Origin: Slackia sp. | Lineage (GTDB): Bacteria > Actinomycetota > Coriobacteriia > Coriobacteriales > Eggerthellaceae | Assembly (NCBI GenBank): GCA_030527325.1 | Contig: JAUNBA010000009.1 | Span: 1-64,000, forward strand | Length of the DNA: 64,000 bases | Direction of reading: 5' to 3' | Shown here: positions 1 through 9,700 of the stretch, piece by piece | Numbering within the stretch: the first letter of the stretch is position 1 | Layout of the letters: every line of letters starts with the position of its first letter | Position numbers and translations under genes: made by a program | The notes under the pieces: generated by a model | Told to the model about the DNA's origin: nothing | Databases searched by the model: none | What the model saw: only the letters and a program-made list of their open reading frames with translations

Positions 1-54
1 ACCCGCGACCCCAACCTTGGCAAGGTTGTGCTCTACCAACTGAGCCATGTCCGC
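1..54 (-). tRNA. tRNA-Gly (GCC), 3' part outside the window
   Basis: Read on the minus strand, the sequence begins with an acceptor strand GCGGACA at 54-48, then a D-arm GCTC-AGTTGGTA-GAGC and an anticodon arm CAACC-TTGCCAA-GGTTG. The anticodon is GCC, so the tRNA decodes GGC/GGT glycine codons. The T-arm begins (GCGGGT) and the gene then leaves the window at base 1. A TATAAT -10 box lies at 72-77 on the minus strand, about 18 bases upstream of the tRNA. Confidence 0.95.
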
Positions 55-71
55 GCAATGAAGCAGACGGT

Positions 72-77
72 ATTATA
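72..77 (-). promoter_or_regulatory. -10 box (TATAAT) for tRNA-Gly
   Basis: The minus strand reads CGGCTATAATACCG here, 18-23 bases before the tRNA 5' end. No good -35 hexamer is visible 17 bases upstream. The same GGCTATAATNCC context occurs before nfo and similar GGCTATAATCC before the M16 peptidase gene. Confidence 0.6.
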
Positions 78-91
78 GCCGAACCGACGTC

Positions 92-760
92 TTATGCGCA
101 CGATTTCTTTTTCTTGCGCGCGATAAGAGCGGCACGCGCCGCGCCGATGATGGCGGGCGCCACGGAGACCGCCACGATGCCCAGCACGATAACCTCGAAA
201 TGCTCCTGCACGGCAGGAATGCCGCCGAAGAAATAGCCCACGAGCACGAACGAGGTGACCCATGCGACGCCGCCGATGGCATTGAACAGCGTGAACTTGC
301 CGAAATTCATATGGCCGGTGCCCGCGATAAACGGGGCGAAGGTGCGGAAGAACGGCATGAAACGCGTAATGACGATGGTCAGCCCGCCGTATTTCGCAAA
401 GAAATGATCGAGCTTCGCCATACGCTCGGGCGTCAAGGCCTTCACCTTGCCCGAATCGATGATGCGCGCGCCGAAGAAACGGGCGATCCAGTAATTCGAG
501 GTGTTGCCCAGGATGGCCGCCGCGTAGAACACGAACAACGTGGCCCATACATTCAGCCCGCCGCCGTCGGCGGAAAAGACGCCTGCGGCGAACAGCAGGG
601 AATCGCCAGGGAGGAACGGGAAGAACACCAGACCCGTTTCGACGAACACGATGAGGAACAAGGGGCTGTATACCCACAAAGGACCGAGCGCCACGATCCA
701 TCCCGCGATGGCGGCGCGGGGATCGGAAAGCAGGTCGAGGAAGAATTGAACGATTTCCAC
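92..760 (-). CDS. DedA family integral membrane protein
   Basis: Predicted 222-residue membrane protein of the DedA/SNARE-associated family, whose members act as undecaprenyl-phosphate or phospholipid flippases and help keep the proton motive force. The family hallmarks are visible: a FPFLPGDSLLFAAG segment near residue 45, a GNTSNYWIARFFG segment near residue 85, and the conserved ITRFMPFFRTFAPFIAG block. The tail is Lys-rich and likely cytoplasmic. I chose a GTG start at 760 because AAAGG stands 6 bases before it and the family usually starts just ahead of the first hydrophobic helix. An ATG at 841 would add 27 basic residues but has no good ribosome site. It lies alone, upstream of tRNA-Gly. 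Which lipid it moves cannot be read from sequence. Confidence 0.9.
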   Translation of the reverse strand: MEIVQFFLDLLSDPRAAIAGWIVALGPLWVYSPLFLIVFVETGLVFFPFLPGDSLLFAAGVFSADGGGLNVWATLFVFYAAAILGNTSNYWIARFFGARIIDSGKVKALTPERMAKLDHFFAKYGGLTIVITRFMPFFRTFAPFIAGTGHMNFGKFTLFNAIGGVAWVTSFVLVGYFFGGIPAVQEHFEVIVLGIVAVSVAPAIIGAARAALIARKKKKSCA

Positions 761-930
761 TCTGAGCCTTTCGAACAGGCGGCGAAAGCCGCGGCGTATC
801 TGAAACGATGCAGACGACCGCATGAAAACGGCCTGGGGCATTCCGATTCGCGCAACATAGCGTATGCGCGAAACACGATGCCTCAGGCCGTGCAGTCGAT
901 ACCCGCTAATGCGGTTCAGTGCGGCGGACA

Positions 931-1042
931 GGCATGGGCGCTCGTCAGCGGGCCCTTATGGCTGCTTCCTCCCAGACCTGACCAGGTTCGAACCATGGCG
1001 CCGCCCAGGCCCGTCCGCGGCACTGGAGCTATCGACATTGCC
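931..1042 (-). ncRNA. ffs: Small signal recognition particle RNA (4.5S)
   Basis: The minus strand carries the conserved SRP helix-8 core: CTGGTCAGGTC, a GGGA (GNRA) tetraloop, then AGGAAGCAGC, at about 960-985. Flanking arms (GGCAATG near 1042 and CCCATGCC near 931) close a long hairpin, so this is the short bacterial form. A TATACT -10 box at 1045-1050 places the transcription start close to 1040. The RNA binds Ffh and targets membrane proteins to the translocon. The exact 3' end is uncertain by some bases. Confidence 0.9.
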
Positions 1043-1044
1043 GC

Positions 1045-1050
1045 AGTATA
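1045..1050 (-). promoter_or_regulatory. -10 box (TATACT) for the SRP RNA
   Basis: TATACT on the minus strand, directly before the inferred 5' end of the SRP RNA. The -35 position 17 bases upstream reads TCAACC, a poor match. Confidence 0.5.
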
Positions 1051-1118
1051 CCCGAAAAGGACGCAAGGGTTGATTACGTCACGAAACCGCCACGAGAAAG
1101 CCGCGGCGTACAACGAAC

Positions 1119-1163
1119 GAGGCGCTTTTGCATACGGTCATGCGCCGCGTGCAAAAGCGCCTC
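1119..1163. terminator. Inverted repeat, probable terminator of the NSS transporter
   Basis: Perfect 14-bp arms (1119-1132 and 1150-1163, GAGGCGCTTTTGCA and its complement) around a 17-base loop, 28 bases past the transporter stop codon. It separates the transporter from the SRP RNA. No long T-run follows, so termination efficiency is uncertain. Confidence 0.5.
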
Positions 1164-1190
1164 TGAGGCCGCGCCCTTCGGCCGCCTCGA

Positions 1191-2528
1191 TTATCCGATG
1201 CCGCCGTAGAAGATGCCCAGGACGATGACAAGCGCGGTAATGCCGACGAACAAATACTTGGTCATAGGCTCGAACCATGCGCCGATCTTCTTATCGCGAC
1301 CGGTCTGCGCCTGCTCTTTGGCGAAATGCTTCGGGCAAACCCAGAAGAACATGATCGCGGCCAAAAGCGCACCCAAGGGAATAGCATAGATAGACACGGC
1401 ATCCATCCACGTGCTGACCGCATCGCCGCTCTCGATGAACACGCCCACGCCGAATGCGACGGCGGCCACGATGGCGACGGCGGCCCAACGCGGAAGGCGC
1501 AGCTGCTCCTGCAAAGCCTCGATAGGCGTTTCGAACAGGTTCACCAGGCTGGTGATAGCGGCGCATGCGACGGCCAGGAAAAACACGAAGCAGAAGATGC
1601 CGCCGGCGGGCATCGCCTGGAACACCTGGGGCAACGCGATGAACATCAGCGGCGGGCCGGACTGCGTGTCGAGGCCGAACGCGAACACGGCAGGCACCAC
1701 GATCATGGCCGAAAGCACCGCGGCGAGCGTCGAGAAGACGACGACGTTTTTAGCAGACGAAACGACGTCGACGTCCTTTTTCAGATAGCTGCCGTAGACC
1801 AGCGTGCCGCTTCCCGCCAACGAGAGGCCGAAAAACGCCTGGCCGAGAGCGAAAACCCAAGTCTGGGGGTTCGCCAGAGCGCTCCAGTCGGGAACGAACA
1901 GGTACTTATACCCCTCGAGAGCTCCCGGCAGCATGGCGACGCGAATGAGCATGATGACGAACAAGACGAAAAACAGCGGCATCATGATCTTGTTCAGGCG
2001 CTCGATGCCGCGCGAAATGCCCAGCAGCATGACGGCGAAGGTGATGATAAGCGCCGCCGCGTGGAACCCGACGCTGCCGAAATCGCTTGCCAGCCCGCCG
2101 AAATACGCGCCCATATCGGGCACCTGCAGCAACGTGCCGGTGCCGGCGGCCACAAGGTATTTCAAAAACCAGCCGAGCACCACCGAATAGCCGATGGCGA
2201 TGCCGAGCGATCCGAGCGTGGGAATGGCGCCGACGATCTTGCCGATAGGGCCCGCATGCTTGACGCCGCGAAGCTCGAGGGCCTTGGAAAACGCCCCCAT
2301 CGGACCTGTGCCCATAGCGCGGCCGAACGCCATCTCGCCGATGACGCCCGTCAGGCCGAGCAACACGACGAAGATCAAATACGGGATGAGAAACGCCGCG
2401 CCGCCCAATTCGGCGACACGATAGGGAAACAGCCAGATGGCGCTCATGCCCACGGCCGAGCCGATGCAGGCGATGATGAACGCCGTGCGCGAGGTGAACG
2501 AATCGCGCGAAGTGGTTGACGATGCCAT
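1191..2528 (-). CDS. NSS-family sodium-dependent transporter, probable tryptophan importer
   Basis: 445-residue membrane protein of the neurotransmitter:sodium symporter (NSS/SNF) family with about 11-12 hydrophobic helices. Helix 1 carries GSAVGMSAIWLFPY, the family signature, followed by GGAAFLIPYLIF. NSS proteins import amino acids with sodium. The substrate is inferred from regulation: the 5' leader encodes a peptide with three consecutive Trp codons followed by a terminator (see 2670-2735 and 2592-2619), so Trp starvation should raise expression. This fits the bacterial Trp-transporting NSS member TnaT. The ATG at 2528 is preceded by GGAAGG; an upstream in-frame ATG at 2630 lies beyond the terminator and is rejected. 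Oddity: the Asn that in LeuT (Asn27) helps bind Na1 is Ala in helix 1 here. Confidence 0.9.
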   Translation of the reverse strand: MASSTTSRDSFTSRTAFIIACIGSAVGMSAIWLFPYRVAELGGAAFLIPYLIFVVLLGLTGVIGEMAFGRAMGTGPMGAFSKALELRGVKHAGPIGKIVGAIPTLGSLGIAIGYSVVLGWFLKYLVAAGTGTLLQVPDMGAYFGGLASDFGSVGFHAAALIITFAVMLLGISRGIERLNKIMMPLFFVLFVIMLIRVAMLPGALEGYKYLFVPDWSALANPQTWVFALGQAFFGLSLAGSGTLVYGSYLKKDVDVVSSAKNVVVFSTLAAVLSAMIVVPAVFAFGLDTQSGPPLMFIALPQVFQAMPAGGIFCFVFFLAVACAAITSLVNLFETPIEALQEQLRLPRWAAVAIVAAVAFGVGVFIESGDAVSTWMDAVSIYAIPLGALLAAIMFFWVCPKHFAKEQAQTGRDKKIGAWFEPMTKYLFVGITALVIVLGIFYGGIG

Positions 2529-2591
2529 GCGTTGATTTCCTTCCATACCGCCCCGCTCCCGCAGGGCATGCCCGTCCTTGCGGACCCATGC

Positions 2592-2619
2592 AAAAGGGCC
2601 CCGGTCGCCCGGAGCCCTT
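2592..2619 (-). terminator. Attenuator terminator in the transporter leader
   Basis: The minus-strand RNA reads AAGGGCUCCGG, a GCGA tetraloop, then CCGGGGCCCUU followed by UU. This is an 11-bp stem (one G-U pair) with a short U-run, 64-91 bases upstream of the transporter start codon and downstream of the Trp-rich leader peptide. An alternative pairing is possible: GAGCUUU at 2653-2647 can pair with the 5' arm AAGGGCUC and would prevent terminator formation. This is the layout of ribosome-mediated transcription attenuation. Confidence 0.8.
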
Positions 2620-2669
2620 CGTTCATTCAATGTTTGAAACGTGACGAAAGCTCGCGATCGACCGATCGG

Positions 2670-2735
2670 CTAGAAGCTGCGCCACCACCATGCCCGAGAG
2701 GAAACGGTCGATGCGAACACGGATGTCTGGTTCAT
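2670..2735 (-). CDS. Tryptophan leader peptide (21 aa) for the NSS transporter
   Basis: A short ORF starting at ATG 2735 with a strong ribosome site (AAAGGAG, 6 bases before the start) and ending in TAG at 2670. Codons 16-18 are TGG TGG TGG, that is Trp-Trp-Trp, three codons before Phe and stop. Only the 3' flank counts as regulation: the stem-forming segments 2647-2690 and the terminator 2592-2619 follow at once. By analogy with trpL, ribosome stalling at the Trp codons when charged tRNA-Trp is scarce should let GAGCUUU pair with the terminator's 5' arm and allow read-through into the transporter. The peptide itself probably has no function. Confidence 0.85.
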   Translation of the reverse strand: MNQTSVFASTVSSRAWWWRSF

Positions 2736-3015
2736 TGCGACTCCTTTCGAGCGAACATGCGGCGCGCGGCCGCCACGACGGAAAACCGCGGCCTATGGAA
2801 GGAAGCCGCCGTTTCTTATGAGCGCCACTCTACCATAAGAAAGTGCTTTCTCCATCGTAAATCGCCATTATCGGCGGACGGTCCCGCATCATGCCGATTC
2901 CGCGCGGCGCGTCCCGACGAAAACGCTCGGACGCCCCGCCGCATCGAAGGACTTCGCAAGGCACGACGGGCGAAAGCATTGCGTGATGTGACGAAAGTAA
3001 CAAGACGGTTCCGTA

Positions 3016-3042
3016 TTAGCACTCTCGCTTGAAGAGTGCTAA
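3016..3042 (+). promoter_or_regulatory. CIRCE operator (HrcA site) of hsp20
   Basis: Perfect TTAGCACTC-N9-GAGTGCTAA inverted repeat, the canonical CIRCE element bound by the heat-shock repressor HrcA. It covers the -35 box of the hsp20 promoter, so repression by exclusion of polymerase is expected. HrcA itself is not in the window. Confidence 0.95.
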
Positions 3043-3057
3043 AAGCGAGACTATAGT
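3029..3057 (+). promoter_or_regulatory. Promoter of hsp20
   Basis: -35 TTGAAG (3029-3034), 17-base spacer, -10 TATAGT (3052-3057). The -35 box lies inside the CIRCE operator. Transcription would start near 3064, giving a leader of about 88 bases. Confidence 0.8.
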
Positions 3058-3151
3058 GCGAAGCGTAATCAGAAAAGAGAGCGGATGCAGAGCATATCCC
3101 GCAACGAAGATCCCTACGAGATGGCATCCGCCCCGCAGACAGGAGATGACC

Positions 3152-3595
3152 ATGATGCTGGTTCCCGCACGTAAAAACGATTTCTTCGCCGATTTCCTGA
3201 GCGACCCCTTCGACGTCTTCGGCAGCAGACCGCAGAGCAAGCAGGCTATGCCGTCCATGATGAAAACCGACATCAAGGAAACCGATCAGGCCTATGAATT
3301 CGACATCGACCTTCCTGGATTCAAGAAGGAAAACGTCCACGCCGAACTGCAGGACGGCTATCTGACCATCCAGGCAAGCACCGAAAACGAAACCGAGCAG
3401 AAGGACGAAAACGGCACCTACCTGCGTAAAGAACGCTTTACCGGCAGCTGCCGCCGCAGCTTCTACGTCGGCGACGACATCTCGGAAGACGACATCCGCG
3501 CCAAATTCGAAGACGGCATCCTGCGCATCGTCGTGCCGAAAAAGCAGCTGCCCGCCCCCGAAGAAGCGAAAAAGCTCATCTCTATCGAAGGCTAA
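3152..3595 (+). CDS. Hsp20/alpha-crystallin small heat-shock protein
   Basis: 147-residue cytoplasmic small heat-shock protein, an ATP-independent holdase that binds unfolding proteins under stress. The alpha-crystallin domain runs from about residue 35 to 135: it begins with the TDIKETDQAYEFDIDLPG segment, contains GTYLRKERFTGSCRRSFYV, and closes with the FEDGILRIVVPKK strand. A C-terminal I-S-I motif (IxI) for oligomer assembly is present. I chose the ATG at 3152 because AGGAG lies 6 bases before it; an ATG at 3146 abuts the Shine-Dalgarno. It is a single-gene unit with its own CIRCE-controlled promoter and a strong terminator, so regulation by HrcA rather than by a heat-shock sigma factor is likely. 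Confidence 0.95.
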   Translation: MMLVPARKNDFFADFLSDPFDVFGSRPQSKQAMPSMMKTDIKETDQAYEFDIDLPGFKKENVHAELQDGYLTIQASTENETEQKDENGTYLRKERFTGSCRRSFYVGDDISEDDIRAKFEDGILRIVVPKKQLPAPEEAKKLISIEG

Positions 3596-3613
3596 CGCCG
3601 ACATATCATCGCC

Positions 3614-3657
3614 GCATACAGGAGAAGGGACCCCGAGGGGCCCCTTCTCCTGTATGC
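3614..3657. terminator. Bidirectional terminator between hsp20 and the Ppx/GppA gene
   Basis: 16-bp perfect arms (3614-3629 GCATACAGGAGAAGGG and 3642-3657) with an inner CCCC/GGGG stem. It sits between convergent genes and can serve both strands. Confidence 0.75.
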
Positions 3658-3694
3658 GGGCTTGCACGTTACTTTGCCGGATCGTGCGCGCCGA

Positions 3695-4606
3695 CTATGC
3701 GTGCGCGGACAACATCCGCTCCACCAGATAGCCCTCGCGCACGCCGTTCGCGCACACATGGATGCTATCCGCATCGAAGTCGTCGAACAACTCGATTAGG
3801 ATGGCCAGGCCGCACGCGATGGTGTGCACACGCTCGGGCGCCACGTGCAATACCGCATCCAAAAACGCACGACGGCGCTCGAAGACGTCGTTCGCCAAAC
3901 CGCGCACATCGAGGCGCGTCAGATCTTTGTCGGACGAACCCGGCGCCATATGCGCATGCACCTCGGCCAAAGCGCGGATGCTTCCGCCCACGCCGAACAG
4001 GCGCCTTACGCGATGCTCGGCCATGCCGTGCGCATCGGCTTCGAGCAAGGCGCGCGTCGCGTTTCTCATGGCCTCGAACTCTTCCGATGTCGGAAGAATG
4101 TCGGACACATACGCGCGATACGAGGAAAGCGAGCCGATCGGCAAGCTGGCCCGCATCGCATCGCGGCCGTCGGCGATGAGCGTGGTCTCCGACGACCCGC
4201 CGCCGATATCGATCAATACGCCGTTGACCAGCTCGTCGCGCAACGACGCCCCCACGAAACCGAGGTGCGCCTCCTCTTCTTCGGAAAGCAGCGTTATCGA
4301 ACAATCGGCCGCCTGTTCGATGGCCGCAACTGCTTCGGCGCTATTGGCGATGGTGCGCAGCACCGCAGTCGCGAACACCTCGACGCGCGCGGGCTTGAGA
4401 TATGCGGCGCGCTTAAGGCATTTGCGCACGGCGTCGGCAGCGACGGCGATGCCCTCGTCGGAAAGGACCCCGTCGCACACGTACGCCGCCAATCCGGCCA
4501 TGGTTTTGCGATTCACCACCGTTTTGAATTTCCTGCCATCGGCCGAAACATCGTATATGCACAGGCGAACCGTATTCGATCCCACATCGACGACGCCGTA
4601 ATTCAT
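3695..4606 (-). CDS. Ppx/GppA family exopolyphosphatase / pppGpp phosphatase
   Basis: 303-residue cytoplasmic phosphatase of the actin-like ATPase superfamily, acting on polyphosphate ends or on pppGpp. Visible motifs are the N-terminal phosphate-1 loop (VDVGSNTVRLCIYD, residues 6-19), the phosphate-2 loop IDIGGGSSE near residue 140, and GVGGSIRALAEV near 205. The length matches the short two-domain form, which lacks the C-terminal HD extension of the E. coli Ppx. The ATG at 4606 follows GGGG by 7 bases. It lies downstream of nfo with a small hairpin between. Which of the two substrates is used cannot be told from sequence; a role beside the spoT gene of this window is possible but unproven. 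Confidence 0.88.
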   Translation of the reverse strand: MNYGVVDVGSNTVRLCIYDVSADGRKFKTVVNRKTMAGLAAYVCDGVLSDEGIAVAADAVRKCLKRAAYLKPARVEVFATAVLRTIANSAEAVAAIEQAADCSITLLSEEEEAHLGFVGASLRDELVNGVLIDIGGGSSETTLIADGRDAMRASLPIGSLSSYRAYVSDILPTSEEFEAMRNATRALLEADAHGMAEHRVRRLFGVGGSIRALAEVHAHMAPGSSDKDLTRLDVRGLANDVFERRRAFLDAVLHVAPERVHTIACGLAILIELFDDFDADSIHVCANGVREGYLVERMLSAHA

Positions 4607-4633
4607 AACCAGACCCCGCTATCGCATGAGAAA

Positions 4634-4652
4634 GCCCGTATAGGAGGCGGGC
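4634..4652 (-). terminator. Small hairpin between nfo and the Ppx/GppA gene
   Basis: On the minus strand GCCCG, a 9-base loop, CGGGC, then TTT, 28-46 bases before the phosphatase start. The 5-bp stem is weak; it may be a terminator for nfo or an attenuator. Confidence 0.35.
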
Positions 4653-4892
4653 CTGTTGTATTCGTGATACCCGTCAGTATAGCCATACGTGAGATGTGGG
4701 CGAGGCGGCAATGTAAAACCCAGGTCAAATCAACGAATCGAGGCGAATGACGCCGCCGTCGCGCAGGCGGCGGACCGACCGCACGCAATGAAGCGATCGG
4801 CGCTCATGGCCTCGACCACGCGCGGCGGATCCCCGCAGTATCGAAGCGGACCGACATGCCCGGCATGGCTGATCGAAACGATGCGCGACGCG

Positions 4893-5726
4893 TCAGCACG
4901 ACGCCGCTTCGCGCAGCAATTCGATCTCGCGCCCATACCCCGCAAGATCGTTCGGCGTCTCGAGTATGAACGGCAGATCGCGCAAGGCAGGATGGCTCAC
5001 GATGCGCCCGAACGCTTCGATGCCGATGAATCCAGCGCCGATCGTCTCATGACGGTCTTTCCGAGCGCCGCAGGGATTCTTGCTATCGTTGATGTGGACC
5101 GCTTTGAGCCGATCGAGGCCCACCACGCGATCGAATTCCTCCAGCACGCCGTCGAGATCGTTCACGATATCGTAGCCCGCATCGTGAACATGGCACGTAT
5201 CGAAGCATACGCCCATACGGTCGGACAGTTCGACCCGCTCTATGATGGACGCCAACTCTTCGAAGCTGCGCCCCACCTCGGTTCCCTTGCCTGCCATGGT
5301 CTCGAGCAGGACCGTCGTGGTCTGGTCGGGCGCGAGTACGTCGTTGAGCACATCGGCGATCATGGCAACGCCCGCTTCGACGCCCTGCTTCACATGGCTT
5401 CCGGGATGGAAGTTGTAGTAGCTGTGCGGTGTGAATTCCATGCGTCGCAGGTCGTCCGCCATCGCCTCGCGCGCGAAACTGCGCGCGTGCTGCTTATCGG
5501 AGCAGCAGTTCAACGTGTACGGAGCATGGGCGACCAGCGTACCGAACGCATGGCTTTCCATCCAGGCCTGCAGATTCGCCGCGTCTTCGGGGTCGATAGC
5601 CTTCGCCGCCCCGCCGCGCGGATTGCGCGTGAAAAACGCGAACGTGTCGGCACCGATCGACGAAGCAGTCTTCCCCATGGCGAGAAAGCCCTTCGACGAA
5701 GAAAGATGACATCCTATGGTCAGCAC
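4893..5726 (-). CDS. nfo: Endonuclease IV (AP endonuclease)
   Basis: 277-residue TIM-barrel enzyme that cuts DNA 5' of abasic sites in base-excision repair, using three zinc ions. The metal-binding blocks are all present: GCHLSSSKG at the N-terminus, NFHPGSHV near residue 105, [13 protein letters not shown] near 174-186, and VHINDSK followed by [11 protein letters not shown]. The length matches the bacterial family. The start is GTG at 5726 with AAAGGGGGG 8 bases before; the first residues after it (LTIGCHLS) align with the family N-terminus. A TATAAT -10 box lies at 5768-5773. It is transcribed alone. Confidence 0.95.
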   Translation of the reverse strand: MLTIGCHLSSSKGFLAMGKTASSIGADTFAFFTRNPRGGAAKAIDPEDAANLQAWMESHAFGTLVAHAPYTLNCCSDKQHARSFAREAMADDLRRMEFTPHSYYNFHPGSHVKQGVEAGVAMIADVLNDVLAPDQTTTVLLETMAGKGTEVGRSFEELASIIERVELSDRMGVCFDTCHVHDAGYDIVNDLDGVLEEFDRVVGLDRLKAVHINDSKNPCGARKDRHETIGAGFIGIEAFGRIVSHPALRDLPFILETPNDLAGYGREIELLREAASC

Positions 5727-5767
5727 GAACAGCGCCCCCCTTTCGGTCGATAACGGATCACCGCGGC

Positions 5768-5773
5768 ATTATA
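5768..5773 (-). promoter_or_regulatory. -10 box (TATAAT) for nfo
   Basis: Minus strand TTGGCTATAATGCCG, 42-47 bases upstream of the GTG start of nfo. No clear -35 box is visible. Confidence 0.55.
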
Positions 5774-5899
5774 GCCAACGCGGCGCGCGGATCTGACATC
5801 TCGGTGACGAATGAGCCACGCGCCTGCAACGTATCGCGCACGCGAGCGATCGCGACGCAAGGACGTGCCATAGTGGAGCCGTCGACGAAAGGAACGCTC

Positions 5900-6208
5900 A
5901 TGAAAACGACGGATTCAACGGTGCTCGAAGCGTATGTCATCGAAGACGACGGCACGAAAACAGCCGTGCCTGCCGGATTCGCCGACAGAATGCCCCGTTC
6001 GCGCGATGCGCGGCAAACGCGGGAGGCGAGGGCATACGACGCGCGCAACCCGTACGCCACGCGCGAGGCCCGCGCGCGCCGCCCGTTGCATCTCGGCCGT
6101 CGCATGGCAGGCGTGGCCATCGCGTTGATCGGCGTGCCGCTGCTCATCCTGCCCGGCCCGGGCCTTGCCCTCGTGGGGCTCGGCCTGCTCATGGCCGTCA
6201 TGCCGTAG
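5900..6208 (+). CDS. Small membrane protein with a PGPGW-like C-terminal helix
   Basis: 102-residue protein of unknown function. The N-terminal two thirds is polar and Arg-rich, with repeated Ala-Arg pairs around residues 35-65. The last 30 residues form one hydrophobic helix pair containing LLILPGPGLALVGLGLL. That pattern resembles the PGPGW putative transmembrane family seen in actinobacteria. The start is ATG 5900 with GAAAGGA 7 bases before; an in-frame ATG at 5804 lacks such a site. It is transcribed divergently from nfo and ends ahead of a strong terminator. No function should be assigned. Confidence 0.75.
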   Translation: MKTTDSTVLEAYVIEDDGTKTAVPAGFADRMPRSRDARQTREARAYDARNPYATREARARRPLHLGRRMAGVAIALIGVPLLILPGPGLALVGLGLLMAVMP

Positions 6209-6253
6209 CATCGATCGATACGCCGCGCGGCAACGCGCACCCGTCATGGACGC

Positions 6254-6290
6254 AAAACGCCGCCTCCGAACCATAGGAGGCGGCGTTTTT
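6254..6290. terminator. Bidirectional terminator between the PGPGW-like gene and aspS
   Basis: 14-bp arms AACGCCGCCTCC with flanking A/T (6254-6267, 6276-6290) around an 8-base loop, ending in TTTTT on the plus strand and in TTTT on the minus strand. It serves both convergent genes. Confidence 0.9.
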
Positions 6291-6310
6291 CAGCGCATGA
6301 AAACTCCAGG

Positions 6311-8089
<1,779 letters not shown>

Positions 8090-8097
8090 TTGCTCTC

Positions 8098-9492
8098 TTA
8101 CTCCTTATCGTCATTCTCGAACGAGAACACCGTATCTATGTTCAAAGGCGCCGAAGCGTTGCCGACCAATTGACCGCCGAACTGCGAAAGCAAGCGTTTG
8201 GCCGCATCGATGTCGACCAGCTTCTCGGTATGCTTCTGCATGCTGCGGATGCGGGCCTTGCCCTGGGCGAGCTCGTCGGGGCCGAGGATGACCACCACGC
8301 GCGCGCCGATCTTATCGGCCATTTTGAACTGGCTTTTCAGGCTTTTGCCCTGATGATCCATCTCGACGGAGAGACCTGCGTCGCGCGCCGCGCACACCAA
8401 CTCGAACGCGTCGGCGCGCACGGAGGCGTCGACGCATGCCACATATCCATCGACACGCTTGCCGCTTTCGCTCAGCGCGCCCGCCGCCTCCAGCGCGAGC
8501 ACCATGCGCTCGAAACCGAGCGCGAAGCCCAGCCCTGGCGTAGGACGGCCGCCCACCGTTTCGGCGAGCTTGTCGTAGCGGCCGCCGCCGCCGATAGCGC
8601 TTTGCGAACCCATGCCCTCGGTGACCTGCACCTCGAACACCGTGCGCGTATAGTAGTCGAGGCCGCGCACCAGCGTGGGGTCTTCCACGTAGGAAACGCC
8701 CGCCGCGTCGAGCAGCGTCTTCACCGTTTCGTAATGGGAGCGGCAATCGTCGCACAGGTGATCGACGATCTTCGGCGCATCCTGCATGACATGCGCGCAT
8801 GCATCGTTTTTGCAGTCGAACGCGCGCAGCGGATTCGTCTGGGCCCGGCGACGGCACTCCTCGCACATCTCGTCTTCGTGAGCGAGAATGAAATCACGCA
8901 CGCGTTCGCGATAGGCGGGACGGCATGCCTCGTCGCCCATGGAATTGATCAGCAGGCGCATGTTCTTCGCAGGAACGCCCATGATCTCGAAAAAGCGCAT
9001 GAGCATGATGATCATTTCGGCATCGGCCGTAGGCTCGGTGGCGCCCAGGCACTCGACGCCGATCTGATGGAATTGACGCAAGCGGCCTTTCTGCGGGCGC
9101 TCGGCGCGAAACATCGGCCCTGCGTAGAACAGCTTCGCCGGCGCGGCGCCTTGCTCGACCAGATTATGCTGGACGACGGCGCGCACGACGCCGGCGGTTC
9201 CCTCGGGACGTAGTGAAAGCTTCTGCTTCGCCTTCAGCCCCTCGTCGTTGCCGGCAGCCAGAGCGCGCTTGTAATTCTCGCCGCTGCGCACGACGAACAT
9301 TTCCTTGCCCACCACATCGGTGGCCTCGCCGATGCCGCGCGTGAACACTTCGGTCAGCTCGAACAGGGGCGTATCGATGGGCTCGTAGCCGTACGTGGAG
9401 AACAGCTTGGAAGCGGTCTCGGTCGTCGAACGCCAAAGGCGCGCGACGGCGGGGAGCATATCGGCGGTTCCCTCGGGTGCGTTGTAAGGCAT
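8098..9492 (-). CDS. hisS: Histidyl-tRNA synthetase
   Basis: 464-residue class IIa synthetase that charges tRNA-His. Motif 1 (RQFHQIGVE region), motif 2 (the [13 protein letters not shown] stretch near 90), the histidine-specific [15 protein letters not shown] block near 280, and the C-terminal anticodon-binding domain ([10 protein letters not shown] onward) are visible. The middle insert contains Cys pairs ([19 protein letters not shown]) that look like a zinc-binding knuckle. The ATG at 9492 follows AAAGG by about 7 bases; the next ATG upstream at 9498 abuts that site. First gene of the hisS-aspS operon. Confidence 0.96.
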   Translation of the reverse strand: MPYNAPEGTADMLPAVARLWRSTTETASKLFSTYGYEPIDTPLFELTEVFTRGIGEATDVVGKEMFVVRSGENYKRALAAGNDEGLKAKQKLSLRPEGTAGVVRAVVQHNLVEQGAAPAKLFYAGPMFRAERPQKGRLRQFHQIGVECLGATEPTADAEMIIMLMRFFEIMGVPAKNMRLLINSMGDEACRPAYRERVRDFILAHEDEMCEECRRRAQTNPLRAFDCKNDACAHVMQDAPKIVDHLCDDCRSHYETVKTLLDAAGVSYVEDPTLVRGLDYYTRTVFEVQVTEGMGSQSAIGGGGRYDKLAETVGGRPTPGLGFALGFERMVLALEAAGALSESGKRVDGYVACVDASVRADAFELVCAARDAGLSVEMDHQGKSLKSQFKMADKIGARVVVILGPDELAQGKARIRSMQKHTEKLVDIDAAKRLLSQFGGQLVGNASAPLNIDTVFSFENDDKE

Positions 9493-9530
9493 GGTCATCC
9501 TTTGCGACGTGGCGTTATTCGTAACGCAGC

Positions 9531-9536
9531 ATTGTA
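9531..9536 (-). promoter_or_regulatory. Probable promoter of hisS-aspS
   Basis: Minus-strand -10 TACAAT at 9531-9536 with a weak -35 TTCGCT 17 bases upstream (9554-9559). Transcription would begin about 32 bases before the hisS start, leaving no room for a T-box. Confidence 0.45.
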
Positions 9537-9609
9537 CCACCACCGCGGTTGGGAGCGAAGCGGCGGAAACGCCGCCGCGAAAGCTGCAAAACGAATCAGG
9601 CGAAGCCTG

Positions 9610-9643
9610 CCGCCCGCACGCTCCCGGCTCGGGATGCGGGCGG
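9610..9643 (-). terminator. Hairpin after the M16 peptidase gene
   Basis: 9-bp arms CCGCCCGCA (9610-9618) and complement (9635-9643) with an inner TCCCG/CGGGA stem, about 60 bases past the peptidase stop. It lacks a T-run. Confidence 0.4.
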
Positions 9644-9700
9644 GCGGCGCGCTGCGGCGCACGCACCCCTTCGACAAGGAAGCATGCGCGCGGATCGCGG

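Noticed and set aside
1-54. Integrated mobile element at tRNA-Gly
   Set aside because: tRNA genes are common insertion sites, but no integrase, excisionase or duplicated tRNA end is visible in the window.
1191-2630. Longer NSS transporter with an N-terminal extension from 2630
   Set aside because: The extra 34 codons overlap the terminator at 2592-2619 and have no ribosome site; the ATG at 2528 has GGAAGG.
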